Below, one piece after another: positions 1 through 13,476 of a stretch of DNA of 64,000 bases. The stretch lies in NCBI GenBank assembly GCA_037954325.1, contig JBBMNZ010000003.1, forward strand, positions 16,633,892 through 16,697,891, in the 5' to 3' direction. The translations under genes and the position numbers were made by a program. Under the pieces are notes generated by a model. That model was not told the DNA's origin. It worked only from the letters and a program-made list of their open reading frames with translations, and did no database searches. This stretch comes from Fistularia commersonii. Its lineage: Eukaryota; Chordata; Actinopteri; Syngnathiformes; Fistulariidae. Positions within the stretch are counted from its first letter, which is position 1. Every line of letters begins with the position of its first letter.

Positions 1-160
1 GCCCTTTTCTATAACACCTGATCAATATTGCCAAAAGCCGTGCAATAATTTAGTGAATTGGTTATATTGTGACATGGCACTTTGCATGATTTCTTATGAG
101 GATATTAAAGAAAGTTCCCAATGGATGTCTCCCTCCATGTATATTATAATTTCCAGAGGA

Positions 161-508
161 TTCATCCATTATCTACTGCTTTTCCTGCACTTAGGATTCC
201 AGAGATGCTGAAGTCCATCCCAGCTACTATTGGGCAAGAGTAAGGGTAAAACATGGACCAGTCGCCAGTCGATCCCAGGGCCACATGTAGAGACAGACAA
301 CCATTCAGTCTCATTCAGACATCTGGGTAATATTTCAATTAAATCAAATTATCCTCATGCATGTTTTTGGACTGTTGGAGGAAAACCCAGAGGAAACCCA
401 CGCAGACATGGGGACACACGCAACCTCTACAGAGAGAAGACCCCTTGTGGGTATTGAACCATTGCCATTCATGCTGTGAAGTGGTTGCATTAACCACTGC
501 GCCACCAT
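161..508 (-). repeat. tRNA-derived SINE, near full length
   Basis: Read on the minus strand it starts with a tRNA-like head: A box tggcgcagtggtta near 495-508 and B box ggttcaataccc near 449-460. The body includes ggaggaaaacccagagg (read on +), a common teleost interspersed repeat, and the tail has a GATAATGGATGA-type end near 161-175. Related copies lie at 28815, 33921, 42341 and 49164. Chance frames overlap it and should not be read as genes. Confidence 0.75.
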
Positions 509-3500
509 GAACTGTATTGGTCTGCACAACAGATCTAAATGGTCAGATGCAATCGTGATTGAACCCCTATAGCACTGTGCTTAATCAGCACCATACTTAG
601 GCTTTTAATCAATATAAAGGAGGTGGGGCAGGGAAATGTCTGACAAATTACAGGGCCTGACTTATGTGAAGTGTAGCTGGGCTTCAGAAATACCTCACAG
701 TTGCCTGACAGACTTCACTCGTGAATTACGCGGCTGACATTGCAGTGCTCTCGGGAGAAAAGTTCCTGCTGGGATGTCATGAGTTTGCATCACTTGTTTG
801 TTCTCACAGTCCCAGATAAAAGCTCATCGTCTTCACCTCCTCCTCAGTGCTTTTAGATGTAAATGCCTTTCAATTCTGGAGTGTGTTTGTGTGTGTTAAG
901 ATTTAAATACAGTAGAATAACAAAGAATTGAGAACCCATTGAGGATAGTTGAGGGGTTGTCTTGGCTGTCTTGTGTCCTCCCTCAGACTCAGATTTTGTC
1001 ACTTTGATGAAGCTGTACGTTTTCTGACATAAAATATTGTGATTGATGAAATTCAGTCAACCATGTCTGTAGCTGTTGTCAGTCACTGACAGGTTTTGCT
1101 TTTCATTGTGGGTTCAGTCCAGTGCCACCCAGTATCCCGGGTCCTTACAGAACCTTTCAAACCTAGCAAAGGGGAAAGTGGGGCGCCCAATTTTCAAGAA
1201 TCTCTTTCGTGTGTATTCGCCAGACTCAGGCCACATCAACTATTAATGCTCTGCAGACCACAACCTCATTCAGGCATACGTTCAAAGTGAAAGTAACCAG
1301 CAGTCATTATACAGTTTGTACTCATTATGCAGTATTGTACATTGATCCTGCTCTAAGGCTGTGCACTAGTTTGTATATTAATTAAAAAAACCTTGGAAAG
1401 ACTGAAGATTTCTAATTATACATCTAATGTTGTCTTTATATAAAACATGATAAAAACAAGCAATTATTGAAATTAGTAGTTGTCACATCTTAATGGAGAC
1501 AGAATTAGCAGAAGTTCTTTGAGTATGGTGTTTCTTCCTTACATTTCAAACAAGGTTTTTGGTTTGATTGGTACATAATAAAAGTATATTCTTTTATTTT
1601 TAATAATACAAAAAAACCCCAACAAATTTTGATGTTTGCCTTTTTAGAAATGTATCAAAGGAAATCAACAAATCACTGCAACATAAGATCTTATAATATA
1701 AAAACTATGACATGACAGAAATCTTAACTTTAAGGCACCTAATAGCAGTCTAATTGCTGGACTGGTTATAGGCTGCATCTATAAAAGAAGTTCTTGCTGT
1801 GTCACACTTGAATTTTAAACTATGGGGATCGTTGTTTGATGTTCAGCAAACTATTGAACGTTACCAGGTTATCATGACATTACTTTCTGAGAGTGAACGC
1901 TCACCAGCCACTTTAAGATGGATCAAAGAGTTATCGCAATGAGACAGATATGGTCTGAAATGGTACTTGGGTATTTTTTTTAGGGTTTTAATTACGATGA
2001 ATTGCTACAGAGTCTGCAAAGAATCCATCCTGCACACAATTATACCACAAACACCAACGAGACCTATTGATACAGGGCAGGATAAATCTTTTCTTTTATG
2101 TATGCCAAATTCTGACCCTACCATGACATTGACCCAGCAGATGTTATGCAAGGGAACATTTTTTTTCCAATCTATCATCCACATTTCAGAAGTGTAGTCT
2201 CAGTGTCCTGTTCCTATCTTGCTGGATTGGTGTCCGGCATTGTCCTGTGCTTCTTTCACCAGTTTGCGATGAAGATTCAACATGGTTGTCTTCTGCACGC
2301 CTTGGTTGATTATATGAGTTGCTGATGCCTGTCTGTCATTTTTCTCGTGGTTCAGTGATGGGTCGCCAGTCTGGTGTGACTGGTTTGAAATGGATGTGAA
2401 GTTTTTATGAAATGCTTGGTTTGAAGAGAAGGTTCAGTTCATTGTTTTTTGCCTATCGGTGAGTGCTTTTCTTTTTTCAAAACATGGTAGGAAATCTTAT
2501 AGAAACACATAAAAATAATTTAGATTAAATTAGATGTTGGATATAAGCTTGAAATTTCCCAGGGTTAATATTTAAAGGAATCAAGCAGAACTTCAAACTA
2601 TCAGTATTTGCTGTAGATACAAAATAGTTTACCACAGTTTCAGAGGCTGAGACTATAGGCTACGCCATAGAAAAATTAAGCTGCAACAGCAGATCAATTT
2701 GCTGCAAATTAAGAAATAATCTGCCACCTGTTGATTTATCTTTAAGTTTATTTGAGGGTAGAAAAGCAGTAGGGGCGTTATTAAGTGCAAGACAAAATTA
2801 AGGAAAAAAGAAACTTAAGGAAAAAAAAATGAAGGAGCAAAGCAACAACAAATAATTTTTTTAATTTTACCCTCTTACATGAAGGCCGTTGTCTGGTTTT
2901 ACCTTGTGATAGTTGTCTTAGTATCTTTGTTTTGTTAATGTAACTGGTATTCTCAACATGGCATTTTAAGGTTTCCACTCTGACTTTCTGATGTGAAAGA
3001 TGTCCCTTAAATGTGAACTTGACATCACTCTGATGTGAAATTAGCTGTAATTGTTTGGTTATTGACTCTTGCAAAGTGGGGGGAAATATTGTCTGTCATA
3101 GACCTGTCTCTCTGAACAGTATCTTTGGCCAAATCATCAACACTTACTTTTATTTTACTTCATATCCTTGTCATACTTGTCAATAATCATAGATTCTTTC
3201 ACTGCAATTCACTCCTAGGAAGGCCCCCTTTCATTTTCTTTTTCCAAGAACCACAATCCCCATGAAGAGGAATAAAAGCATGTGATGACTGGCTGATGTG
3301 CTCCACCAAGGTTAATTTTCTTGTTTGGTTGCGGCACTGCTGTTGAATTCTGAGAATGAGTAAATCAAGAGTAAAACAAAGTGAATCATTTTAGCATAAC
3401 ATGGAAGGCTGGGGCAGTACAGAGTACAAAATTCAATTTTGACATTTTTGTGCTCTGGCTGATCCCAGCTGAAGAGAAACTTGTTATTTGTTAATTGTAT

Positions 3501-4691
3501 TTGCATTATTAATAAAGGTTTTCACCGAAGATGGTGACAACGTAGCAACTCAAGCCAGCATTTTTTCTGCACAAAACCTTTTTTTTATTTTTTTTTCATT
3601 TTTATGGAGCCTTCTTAGCACACTCAAATAGCTGTACTTGCAGAATTATTTAAAATTCTTTGCAAAATGAAAATAGAAGTAATGGTCTACCCCTTGAGAT
3701 AAGATTTAGTTGCATCTTAAGAGATTGCACTGTTTTGTTGAACATGGATGGTTTACATGGATGATGGATGCTTTTCACTCAACCACTGTCCCCATCTGTC
3801 CTGCAAGACAGAAATCCTTTCTCAGCACTCTTTCACATACTATGTTCCTCCAAAAAAGCTATTATTTTGATGTCCTTAAATGGGGAAAAAAGGACAACAG
3901 GAAAATCCCAGGTTCTCCCAAGGCTAGATATGCATTAACTTTAGTACTAATGGCCTGGGAGCCCAAAGTCATTACAAACCACGAGGCTTTTTAGTTGGAC
4001 TGCACTTTGCTGCTTTCCTACCAGGCTTTAAGCTGCATTTCATTGGTTTTCATGGCCCACTTTGTTTGTTTTGTCAGAATTTCAAAATTTTGTTCGAAAG
4101 ACTGAAGACTGTAACCCTGTAACAGTTTGCTATTATTATCAGCAAAATAAGCTGCAAAAGTAGCATTCCTTTATTTTGGTTGTTTGTGCAACCTTTAAGA
4201 CCACAAGATTCATGCTCCGTAAGTCACACAGGTCAACATGAACCAATTACCTATGGCACCACATCAATATGATGTGCACAAGTGTGCAATGCTAACACCT
4301 ACTGAATCAAAGGCCATGATGCCACTCAATAAAATTCCATCATCTGGTGTCATCCATCTATGTCCTCAGAAGAGATAAACAACAAAGGCTTCACGCAGGG
4401 ATCTAGTTGCTGCAGTTGTCAAAATAAACTCTCAGGGAAATTAAGTGTAAAGAAGAGCAGGACCAAGTGTAAATGTATGAAATGGCTATTAAACCAGTTA
4501 CAAGTTCAATATCTGTTTAGCACAAGTGGCATGTCGACTGGTGTTTTCTGAGATGAGCAAGCTAGATTTGATTACCTATTGTTTTGCAACTGTAGTTGTT
4601 TTGTTTCAGTCAGTAGTCAGTAGGAGTAGTCAGTACATCTATATTCATACAACTGTCTAGGACTTGATCATGATATTGATATATAAAACTC

Positions 4692-4692
<1 letters not shown>

Positions 4693-4735
<43 letters not shown>
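4693..4735. repeat. (AT)n microsatellite
   Basis: A nearly pure run of about 20 AT units. Confidence 0.95.
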
Positions 4736-4738
<3 letters not shown>

Positions 4739-4907
4739 AGATATATGTTTTTTATTTTTTCTAAATAATAATTGAAATTTATTTCCAATTGCTCGGAAAC
4801 CTACTGCTTATGTTTGAGGATTTTGATTATTTGTTCAGGTCTAGGAAAACAATTTCATTTGATCTGACAGATGGTAACAAAAAAAAAGGAATCAACAATA
4901 TAAAGGA

Positions 4908-4956
4908 AGAGAATGTACTTTATTGATCCCAAAACTGGGTAATTATAAGTCTAAAA
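4908..4956 (-). mobile_element. Possible LINE 3' tail fragment
   Basis: tgtactttattgatcccaaa followed by actgggtaatt resembles the reverse complement of the fish LINE end also seen at 58470-58510. It is short and weak. Confidence 0.25.
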
Positions 4957-7899
4957 ATGACTGATGTTATAAAAAAATCCATTGTTTTTCTGTCTACATT
5001 AATAGTGGGCTTCATAGCTGAATTGTCGGAAATTTAGCTCAATTTAAATGATGTCATACAGAGGTTATCAATCCAAATGGGGGTATGTAAAAACCTTTAT
5101 CTTTTCCTCTCTTAATTAAATTTAGGATAGAGTTTTGTCAGTGAATTTCTTTACCATCAAATCTTATGTTTGAATTCAAGGTTGAATGTGTGTCATTCCT
5201 GTTATTCGTTTAAAATTGTTCCCATACACTTTTGCATGTTGCTGTAACTACTAATTCATGAAAAATCATGAATTAATAACTGAATTAAAGAAACACAACC
5301 ACCTCATTCAAACAGGACTGGTAGTGGGGAAAAAAGGACAAAAAAAAAGATATCAACAATTAGGAGTCATTAACCTCTTGTTATTAAGAGGATGAAGCCA
5401 GTTTAGCGTTACATAGATTGCAAGGAGATACTTTTTTTTTTCTCTGATTTTGAATTGTGGAGCTTTCTGTGATGTTGTTGATCCCGCTGTGCAAGTTTAA
5501 TAAGCGCTAATAAATGAAAACCATTTGCAGTGGAGCAAAATAACCACCTAATCAACAGAAGCAGGATGTCTTGGAGATACAGGGGATCTATGTATTGACT
5601 CAACTTCATGACCGTCGATACCTTTCCTCTACCCCCAGCTTCTTTGCTCAAAGGTCTCCATTAATCAAGGAAAGATGAAGGTTGAACGGGCGGATTAGGG
5701 TGATTTCACAGACTGGCGCATTGCCAATTGACCGTCATTCCTTACGGCTCGGGGCGGTACCAGAAGCCCCTTTGCATGGGTCACCGAGGTTATGGTCCAC
5801 TTACAATCTTGGGCAAAACAGCTGCTAAACATCTACACGCAGTCATGGGTGAAATGTTGCAGTGGAGAAGCAGTGTGAGTCCGCGCACAAACATATGATT
5901 GCTGAGTGAACTGTGTCATGGTCATCAGAAAAATTGATCCAATTAAACAAACAACTCGCATGAGTAAACGTGATAGAAAATTGGATTGTTTCATTCTTAC
6001 AGTGACCATTAAGATTGAATAATAAATCAGCAAAGTACTCTGATCGGGCTACACTGTCTTCTCTGAAGGCTTTACCAGTTTTCGAGTCCCATTTATGTCT
6101 AAGGGTTTATCTATAAGTCATTATTTTCTCTTTATTCTAAAGGTCATCATCTACTTGTGATATATTCCCCGGTGGATGTTTAAAAATGCTTTTTTGACAG
6201 CACTTTTGATTTATTAAAAGATCTAAGGTAGGGAAATCATTTTTTGATGAATCACTTGACTAATTCATTAATTTTCTGAAATCTGTCGAGTTTGCTGCAG
6301 TCAACACGCAAAGCATCTCTGGTTGCTTTAGCAGGTTGGCCCATTTATGCCACACCTAAAGAAAACTTTGGGTTCATACATTTGAAAGTGTTTGGTGAAT
6401 CCCTTAAAAAGTGTCAACTTTAAAGTGCGCGCTTCATCATTTTTGAGGTTGGATTACTAAAGAGCCCTATGAGAGTGTAGGGGAGATTGATGGGTAACTT
6501 TCTCCTGTCAGCAAACTGTAACTTTCCATCATGGAGGGGAAGAGTATTGGCCACAGGGGAGCCTGCTGGTCAATGAAGCTTATTGAAGCTCTTTATGGAT
6601 GTAGATGGCTCCCCTCGCCATTTGCCAGAGTTTGGGAATACATTGTCATCATGTTTGTGTATATATTTAAGCTTCCTGTCTTTGTTGCTTCGCCAGATTG
6701 CGTCTGACAATCATGCAAACGCAAATAGTAACGTGGCTCTCATAGTGAATCACCTTTAAGTGACAAATACATTATTCCTTATTTGCCACGAAAGAACCCA
6801 GTGAAATGAAAATAACAATGCACGAAAGTCCCTGAAAGTATCTGACTAAAGTTAAATAAGAAATACTGTCACTGGTATCAGGTTCATGTCTTCTCACTCT
6901 GCGATGAAAGGCTGTTTCCTGTGAAAGAACCAACGAGATCCGCTGACAGGGCTTCTCCTAAAAACCATTATGCTGTTTTCAGATGGTCCTTATCAATGTG
7001 TGCTCAGCCTGGAGAAAAATTAACGGCATCCTTGACTTAAATGTTTAATGACAGAAATTTAAACCCTCTCAAGATCAGATGATGCATTGAAATCAGGATT
7101 GGAAATTAAAGAAATCAATCATTCCTGGGGTAACAATAAGAGATGTAAAACTTTTGATTGGAAAACGTTTGTCCATCATACTTGCTTCTGCTTATTTTTT
7201 TAGAAAAATTATGATCTTAAGCTGATTTCGGCTTTTACTCTCTTAAAAGCTTCTTTGTTTAGGGATTCGGTCAGTTTCCAAGTTTGTTTCACTACAGAGG
7301 ATATCGGCATTGTTTTTGGTGGAGCATCACTTTTAGGTCCTCGCTTCATAATTCCATGTCATCACTTTGTATTAAAAGTTGAAAAGACTGGATGGCAATG
7401 TGTCCAAATATGAGGAATCACAAGTCCATTTCATTCAAGACCCAGTTGGACTGTTTATTGTCAGCTTAATTAAGTATTGGATCACTTTGTCCTTTCATAT
7501 TTGTTGTACATTATTAGTGACCGCTGCCTGTTTGGGGTTGTATTTAATTTTCCCTTTGTTCAATACGTCTGTGATATAATGAGTTGTCAGTGAAACAGTC
7601 AGTCAGGTAGGATTTATAATAACTAATTAATATAAAGTCAAAAGTTAGCATATTTTCATTAAAGTATTCAAATAATTTGAAAAAGTGTGATTTCTTCTCA
7701 ATAGGTAATCCCTCTGAGATGTCATGTTCAATTATGCATATTTTTGAGTATGAAGGCACATAATGCAGATTAAAAGACCATGAATCAAATGCATGTGGAT
7801 GTCTGAATAAATATACTGGCATGAACTTCAGTGTCTGGGAAAACAAATGTGGAAAATAAAATGGGAATGCAGCCCTTTAGGCAGAAAAATAGCGCATTA

Positions 7900-7953
7900 A
7901 TGATAATAATAGTAATAATAATAATAATGATAATAATAATAATAATAATAATA
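7900..7953. repeat. (AAT)n microsatellite, interrupted
   Basis: Runs of ataataata with g interruptions, ending before acattaattc. Confidence 0.9.
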
Positions 7954-8068
7954 CATTAATTCTTTCTTCAAGTAAATGACTGCGTCCCAACCTTCAACCT
8001 CTTCAACCATCAACACAAATAATCATTCACCTGGTCTTCAATTGTAAATTAACGTTAAAAAAAAAAAT

Positions 8069-8081
8069 CCACCAGAGGGCA
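8069..8081 (+). promoter_or_regulatory. Candidate CTCF core site (forward)
   Basis: CCACCAGAGGGCA fits the vertebrate CTCF core consensus CCASYAGRKGGCR at all 13 positions. It lies 5.4 kb upstream of the megf11 start codon. Occupancy is unknown. Confidence 0.35.
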
Positions 8082-9471
8082 GATCAGAGACAATAGATTC
8101 AGGCAACAACTAACATGACAGTGGAGAAAGAGTTGATCAAGTATTTGTAATTTTTCAAATTCATATTAATGATTTGAAAAGATAATTATTTCTTGTAGGA
8201 TCACTGGCAGCATGCTCAAACACTGCATGGCTTTACCTATATATTTTCAAAAAACATATGCCTTTATTCAAAATACTGATAAATACCGGTAGTATTTCAA
8301 TCCATGTCTGTACTTAACTTCATAAATGTTGATAAATGAGCTTTATCACTGTAAACCATTGTCAGGTAAAATCAGTGTGTGATGCCTTTCCTCCTCCGCC
8401 AGTCAATGTTCACATTGCATTGTCCGAACCAGAACACACATGCCTTTCTACATGGTACTTCTGATCAGGAAAGAGAAAAGATACACCTAATAGAATATAG
8501 AATTGCCAGATATTAAAACAACAAACATGTCCTTTCACAGATTGTCCATTAGGTTGTTTTATTAAAGACTCTGAGTTCGTTGATCCCCACAACCTGAAAA
8601 ATTCCAGTTGTCCAGGCTCTTTAATATGAAATTTAAGAAAACTGCTTCCAGATACTTTGAGAGTCTACTAAACAATCATGTTTGGGTCCAACAACAAATG
8701 GGATTTCAATCATTGGTATAGTTATTCAGGACAAAGCGGTTTGCCATTTTAATATATATTCTAATAAATTGAGTATTGAATTCCTTAGGATCTGAATTGC
8801 GATTGGTCAGCGCTGACTTAATAAACATGGACAATGACTTCTTTCAATGAAGTCAGATGTTAGGTCTCATCTCAGAATCCTCAGTTTTGTTCGAGGAACC
8901 AAAGTGAGAGGATAAGTTGTTTTCTCTACAAAAACACTTCCTGTTATTTTTTCCACAAATTCAGCTAATTGCATGTAAAAGATGAACCACCTATCTAATG
9001 TTTAGGTATTTGGACAAGATTATGCTTTTCTTTTTTTTTATCAGCATTGTCTAATTCACCATTTCCTCTTCCCTGCAACCCCATAACAGCAATGTCTGTA
9101 CAACATCTGGCGAATGGTTCTTAGGCGCTGTGACAGCTCTCCATGGTAAACCCATCAAACTGAGACATTCATCAGGAGTAGCAAAATATTGTTTGACTAA
9201 CAATATCAATGTTTTTATTGATTTTTCTGTCACTGCAAGTTGCAGCCAATGAGAAACAGGCCCACTCAATAAAGTGTACACATGTACACGAATATACTTC
9301 GAGACAAACAAGGAAAAATTTACATGGTGTACTTGAAATGTTCAGATCCTTTTTTTATCTTCTTGATACAATAACATATACAAGAGAAGCATGTAATACA
9401 TACAGTGTTTATTTGTACACAGGAGAAAATCTGTGCATCAAGCAAATTTCGGTGTGAGAAAACTCAACAAA

Positions 9472-9548
9472 GAAAGGCCCCCTGTCCAAACCAGGGTCCT
9501 TCATGTTTTTCCCAGGAAGTAACCAACCACTGTGCCACCGTGCAACCC
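9472..9548 (-). repeat. SINE head fragment (tRNA-like)
   Basis: The minus strand shows cacggtggcacagtggttgg followed by a B-box-like ggaccctggtttgg. This matches the tRNA-like head of the SINE family at 161-508. The body is missing. Confidence 0.5.
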
Positions 9549-12127
9549 AAAATGTTTTTTTTTTAATTTAAAATGTTTTTTTTTTTTATAAAACACTGCA
9601 ATTTGCCAGAACACCACATTTCCAGAATCTGTTTTTGTGGGACATCAACTGGCAAGAAACAAACAGATATGGTTTTAGAAATGGTGTGGCGTGATTGGGG
9701 TCCTGAACTAGATGTTTCCAGGTCTGCAGCACGCTGACTTCTATCTCAAGGGAAACACACACACTGATATCCAGTAAATACTGAATGAGAATCCTGCTAG
9801 CCCTTGCAAACACTCAGGCTATGACTGTAATTTTGTGCATTGAAAACATGAATTTCTGTCCAAATGACTGATAAATGGTTTTGTCCCTCCTTTATCTGAT
9901 CCACAGATATCCAGCATTCAGATCCCACCACTCGAATACACCATGAGTCCTTTACTATAGATGTAAATCAATTTTATTGCTGTCCATCATTCATCACAGG
10001 TGCATTAGCTAAAAGTAAGATGACTGATTCATTAAAGTCAAATCAATAGATTTTTCAATACCACAAGAAAAAAATATAAATATATAATTAATTCTAAGGT
10101 CTGTGATATTTTAAAAGCTCTTCACATTAGGACAGACATGCAATTTTGTCAGTTTTCTTTGTCGGTTTTTCGGAAAACGGTTCACCGTTCAATTTTACGA
10201 GGAAGCAGAGTTTTCACATGAAAAATCATCAGAAAATAATCCAGCTTCCCTGCCTTGTCATGGTTTCCCCCATGAATTGACTCAGTGCATCTGATGAACT
10301 GTCAATAAAATACCTTCATAATGAATAAAGGTACTGTTGTGGGTGAGACAATGTTCTTGTGCCAAATCTGTCTTTCACCCCCAGTGTCTCCTAGACCTGC
10401 AAACATAAGTGCTCCTTAAATGATTTGATGGAACGAAGAGCAGATCTCATTTAGCCGATGAGCCTACATGACAACAACACAGCTTAAGCCAAACATCTTG
10501 GCATCTCCTTTTTGCCAGGGAAAACATTTGTCTCAGTAAGGTTTTCCATTGACTTTAAGATCTCTTTGCAGAGCCATAACTGTAGTAATGCATGCAATGG
10601 AAGCTAAAATGTTTTGCAACACTGATAGTCCAAAAGAATATGAGACAACGCTGATTGAGATTCAGTAATGATCTCACTTTTTCTCCATACCCTTGTTGCT
10701 AAACTGCATGTGACGTGGAGAGTTATTTTTGTAGCACAAAATTGAGTTTCTGCTCGCAGATGCATTTTTGCAGATTGCCGCTCTCTCTGCCATATAGCTA
10801 CCCCCTTATTTTACCTGCACACACTAGTACAGGAGATTTCTTTGCTGCGCTCTTTTTCTTGTGAAATGCATTCATTCACGTGAATCTCAGACAGCAACTA
10901 TCATCCAGTCATTCAAACAGCAAATTCCATCACCATGAGAATTAAATGTTGTCTTTCACATTGTAGGATGATGTCAAACTTGCGCTTTTTCAGTGGCACT
11001 GGCCATTGACAGTCTGGTGATTTTGTAGTTGAAATGATGCCTTAAAAAATGTTCCCGGTGAACCCACTGAAACAATTACAGGTTGCTTGATGGAAGTTAA
11101 AATTATAGCAATTACATTTCACCTTCCATACAACCAGGATTGTGGAATGTGATAGGAAGTAGAGTCCAGTCAACTCAAGATTTAGAAACTGATGCCAATA
11201 TTTTGTAATAAAAAATTGGATTTTGCTAAATTGAATGACATTCTTTACATATGTAAAAGCACATAAATAGGATCAACACTGATAAAAGTATCAAGGATAG
11301 TGCACCAAGCATGGTGGCACAAGTAGTATTGTATTTTTCATGTTTTTGATCATTTTTATTTACTTTGCTTGATAAAGTCAATTCTGTTGAATCAGTGCTC
11401 TGACCTTTGGTAGGATTTCAGGTGGTATTTAGATAACTAGTTCAGTCACTTCATCTGATGTTCCAAATTAAAGGCCCTTTCAGAGAAGGCACCTCAAGAC
11501 GGATAACAGCTTGTGTGCTACAAGTTTTGTGATTTAATATTTCAGTTGACTTCTGCATGAAACAAAGTTAAGGTGTTTGTAAAGGTGCTTCAAAGGTGTT
11601 TCCATCCTGTTGCAGGTTTTGGACTTAATGTTTGTCAGTTATTCAAGTATAGTTGTAAGTTGTATCGCACTGGGATCAAAACCATTCCTTTATTGACAAA
11701 GAATCACGATCAGCTTTCACTGTTAATCTTAATTGTGACATTAACAGACGGCAACGTCGACAAAAAGTTGTCTTTGGGCCCTATTGCCCTCCATATACAC
11801 TGATCGATAAAAGTGTGTCTGATCTTGTTTCTTTATGATTCATTTTTATTTGATTCCTGGAAATTGTCTCATCTCTTTGCATTAATGTTTGAAGGTGAAT
11901 GTTTCTACTGCTTTATATCTGCTGTTGCTCAGTTATCAGTTGATGCTAAAAAGTTACATTAAGTTTCATAGCATTTTTCTACATTTACTTCCTTTTGTGG
12001 CATGCCGGTGTTTTTATAACAGCACGATAGTAGTATTAGTATACTCATTTATGGCTGTAATACATAACAAAAATATGAATTAAAAGATCCCATCACTTGA
12101 ATCACATATTTCTCTGTTGTTTGGTAA

Positions 12128-12290
12128 TATATGTTTTTTTAATATAATATATAATATTATATATAATATATAATATATATTATTATATACAATTATGATG
12201 ATATTATAATTATATTATATTATATATTATATTATAATATAATATATAATATAATATTGTTTTTTAATATGTTTTAAATATATTGTTGTT
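12128..12290. repeat. AT-only palindromic block
   Basis: Dense overlapping TATAATAT and ATATTATA units with many short inverted repeats, almost free of G and C between 12140 and 12250. Confidence 0.85.
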
Positions 12291-12379
12291 TAGTAATATA
12301 ACATATCACGGTTTTAATGAAGATATTGAGGTTCTGAAGATGTTGGCCCCTAAAGCCCCCTAAAGATGTTGGCCCCTTC

Positions 12380-12535
12380 AATCTTTGTAGTTACAGTTAA
12401 CAGTTAAGACAATTCATATTTCATCTTCCTCCTTTCTACTATTATCTATTACTGTTATGTTTTTTACTTGAAACTCTGGCACAACAATTTCCTTCGGGAT
12501 AAATAAAGTTGTTCTCATCTCATCATCATCTCTCA
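12380..12535 (+). mobile_element. LINE 3' end with (CTCAT)n tail
   Basis: acaatttccttcgggataaa followed by taaagttgttctcatctcat is the typical 3' end of fish L2/CR1-like LINEs, followed by a short pentamer tail ending about 12535. The 5' limit is a guess. It abuts the RTE fragment that starts near 12541. Confidence 0.45.
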
Positions 12536-12540
12536 TCTAA

Positions 12541-12855
12541 AGAGTTGAAGATGCTGAGGTTCTCTCTGGGAGGGACGATGAAGGGGGAGGATCAGGAATT
12601 AGTCTATCAGAGGGACATCACATGTTAAATGTTTTAGAGATGAAATCAGAGAGGCCAGACTGCGATTGGTTTGGACATTTGTTTTTTGGTAGAAGGATAA
12701 TGACTTGTGAACTGCAAGGCAGGAGGCCTTGAGGAAGAATGGAGTGAGGACATGAAGTTAGTTGGTGTGCGAAAAGAGGGTACAGAGAATACAGTGAGAT
12801 GGAAGAGACTGATTCGCTGTGGCCACCCCTGCAGGGATCATCTGAAAAAAAAGAC
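12541..12855 (+). mobile_element. RTE-clade LINE 3' fragment
   Basis: The translation keeps the tail signature of fish RTE polyproteins: KMLRFSLGG near the start, then EDMKLVGVRKEGTENTVRWK and RLIRCGHP before the end (12745-12830). Several stops and frame breaks show it is dead. It corresponds to roughly the last 100 codons of the element, with no clear AAG tail. Confidence 0.7.
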
Positions 12856-13476
12856 CATTTTAAATTTGATAGCTGAACTGTAGTTAATCAAACAGTTTTG
12901 TCATTACTCTGTCATACAATCTATATACCACAAAATGTACAAGAAAAGAAATTAAACATGACATTTTAAGAGTCCACACGCTCATTGTTAGCTATATACT
13001 TATGCACAAAATATGATTACTGCTGCTTCTCTTGTTTTTCCTCCCCCTATTTGTCACACTTCCTGTATTTGTTTATAAAACAGAATACGTAGAAATATGA
13101 TTTGCTAAAACTGATGTTTGGAAAATGCTGGAATTGAATCAGACAAAGTAGTCACAAATACTTTCTGAATTCCTCATCAGGTCTGTCAGTATCTGCCATT
13201 TTTTTTCCACAATCGTACACCACATTTTTCTTCACAACAGCTCAGTTAATAGGCTCAAGGGCTCGACACATTTTAAGTAACAAATACTGGGTTCTATACT
13301 TTTAATCCCTTTATGCGCAGCAGTTCTTTTTTTCAGACAAAATAAACAGTGGGAGACCCCCCCCACACACACATACACACTGCACAATGCAGATATCAAT
13401 GACCTATTTTGGTAACTTGGGATATCCTTCATGTCAGTGGTGAAATCTCCTGCCTAAAGATCCTCTTTTCCTCCAG

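Larger units (their letters stand above)
1..13476. other. Upstream tract: 5' flank or 5'UTR intron of megf11
   Basis: I see no host coding exon here. It holds a SINE (161-508), an (AT)n run (4693-4735), an (AAT)n run (about 7900-7953), a partial SINE head (9472-9548), an AT-rich palindromic block (12128-12290), a LINE tail and an RTE 3' fragment (12380-12855). The rest looks like unannotated single-copy DNA. Because a 3' splice site precedes the megf11 ATG, part or all of this stretch is probably an intron inside the 5'UTR. I could not recognise the first exon or promoter. Confidence 0.55.

Noticed and set aside
495..530. tRNA gene on the minus strand
   Set aside because: Only A and B box resemblance; the sequence continues into a SINE body with no cloverleaf.
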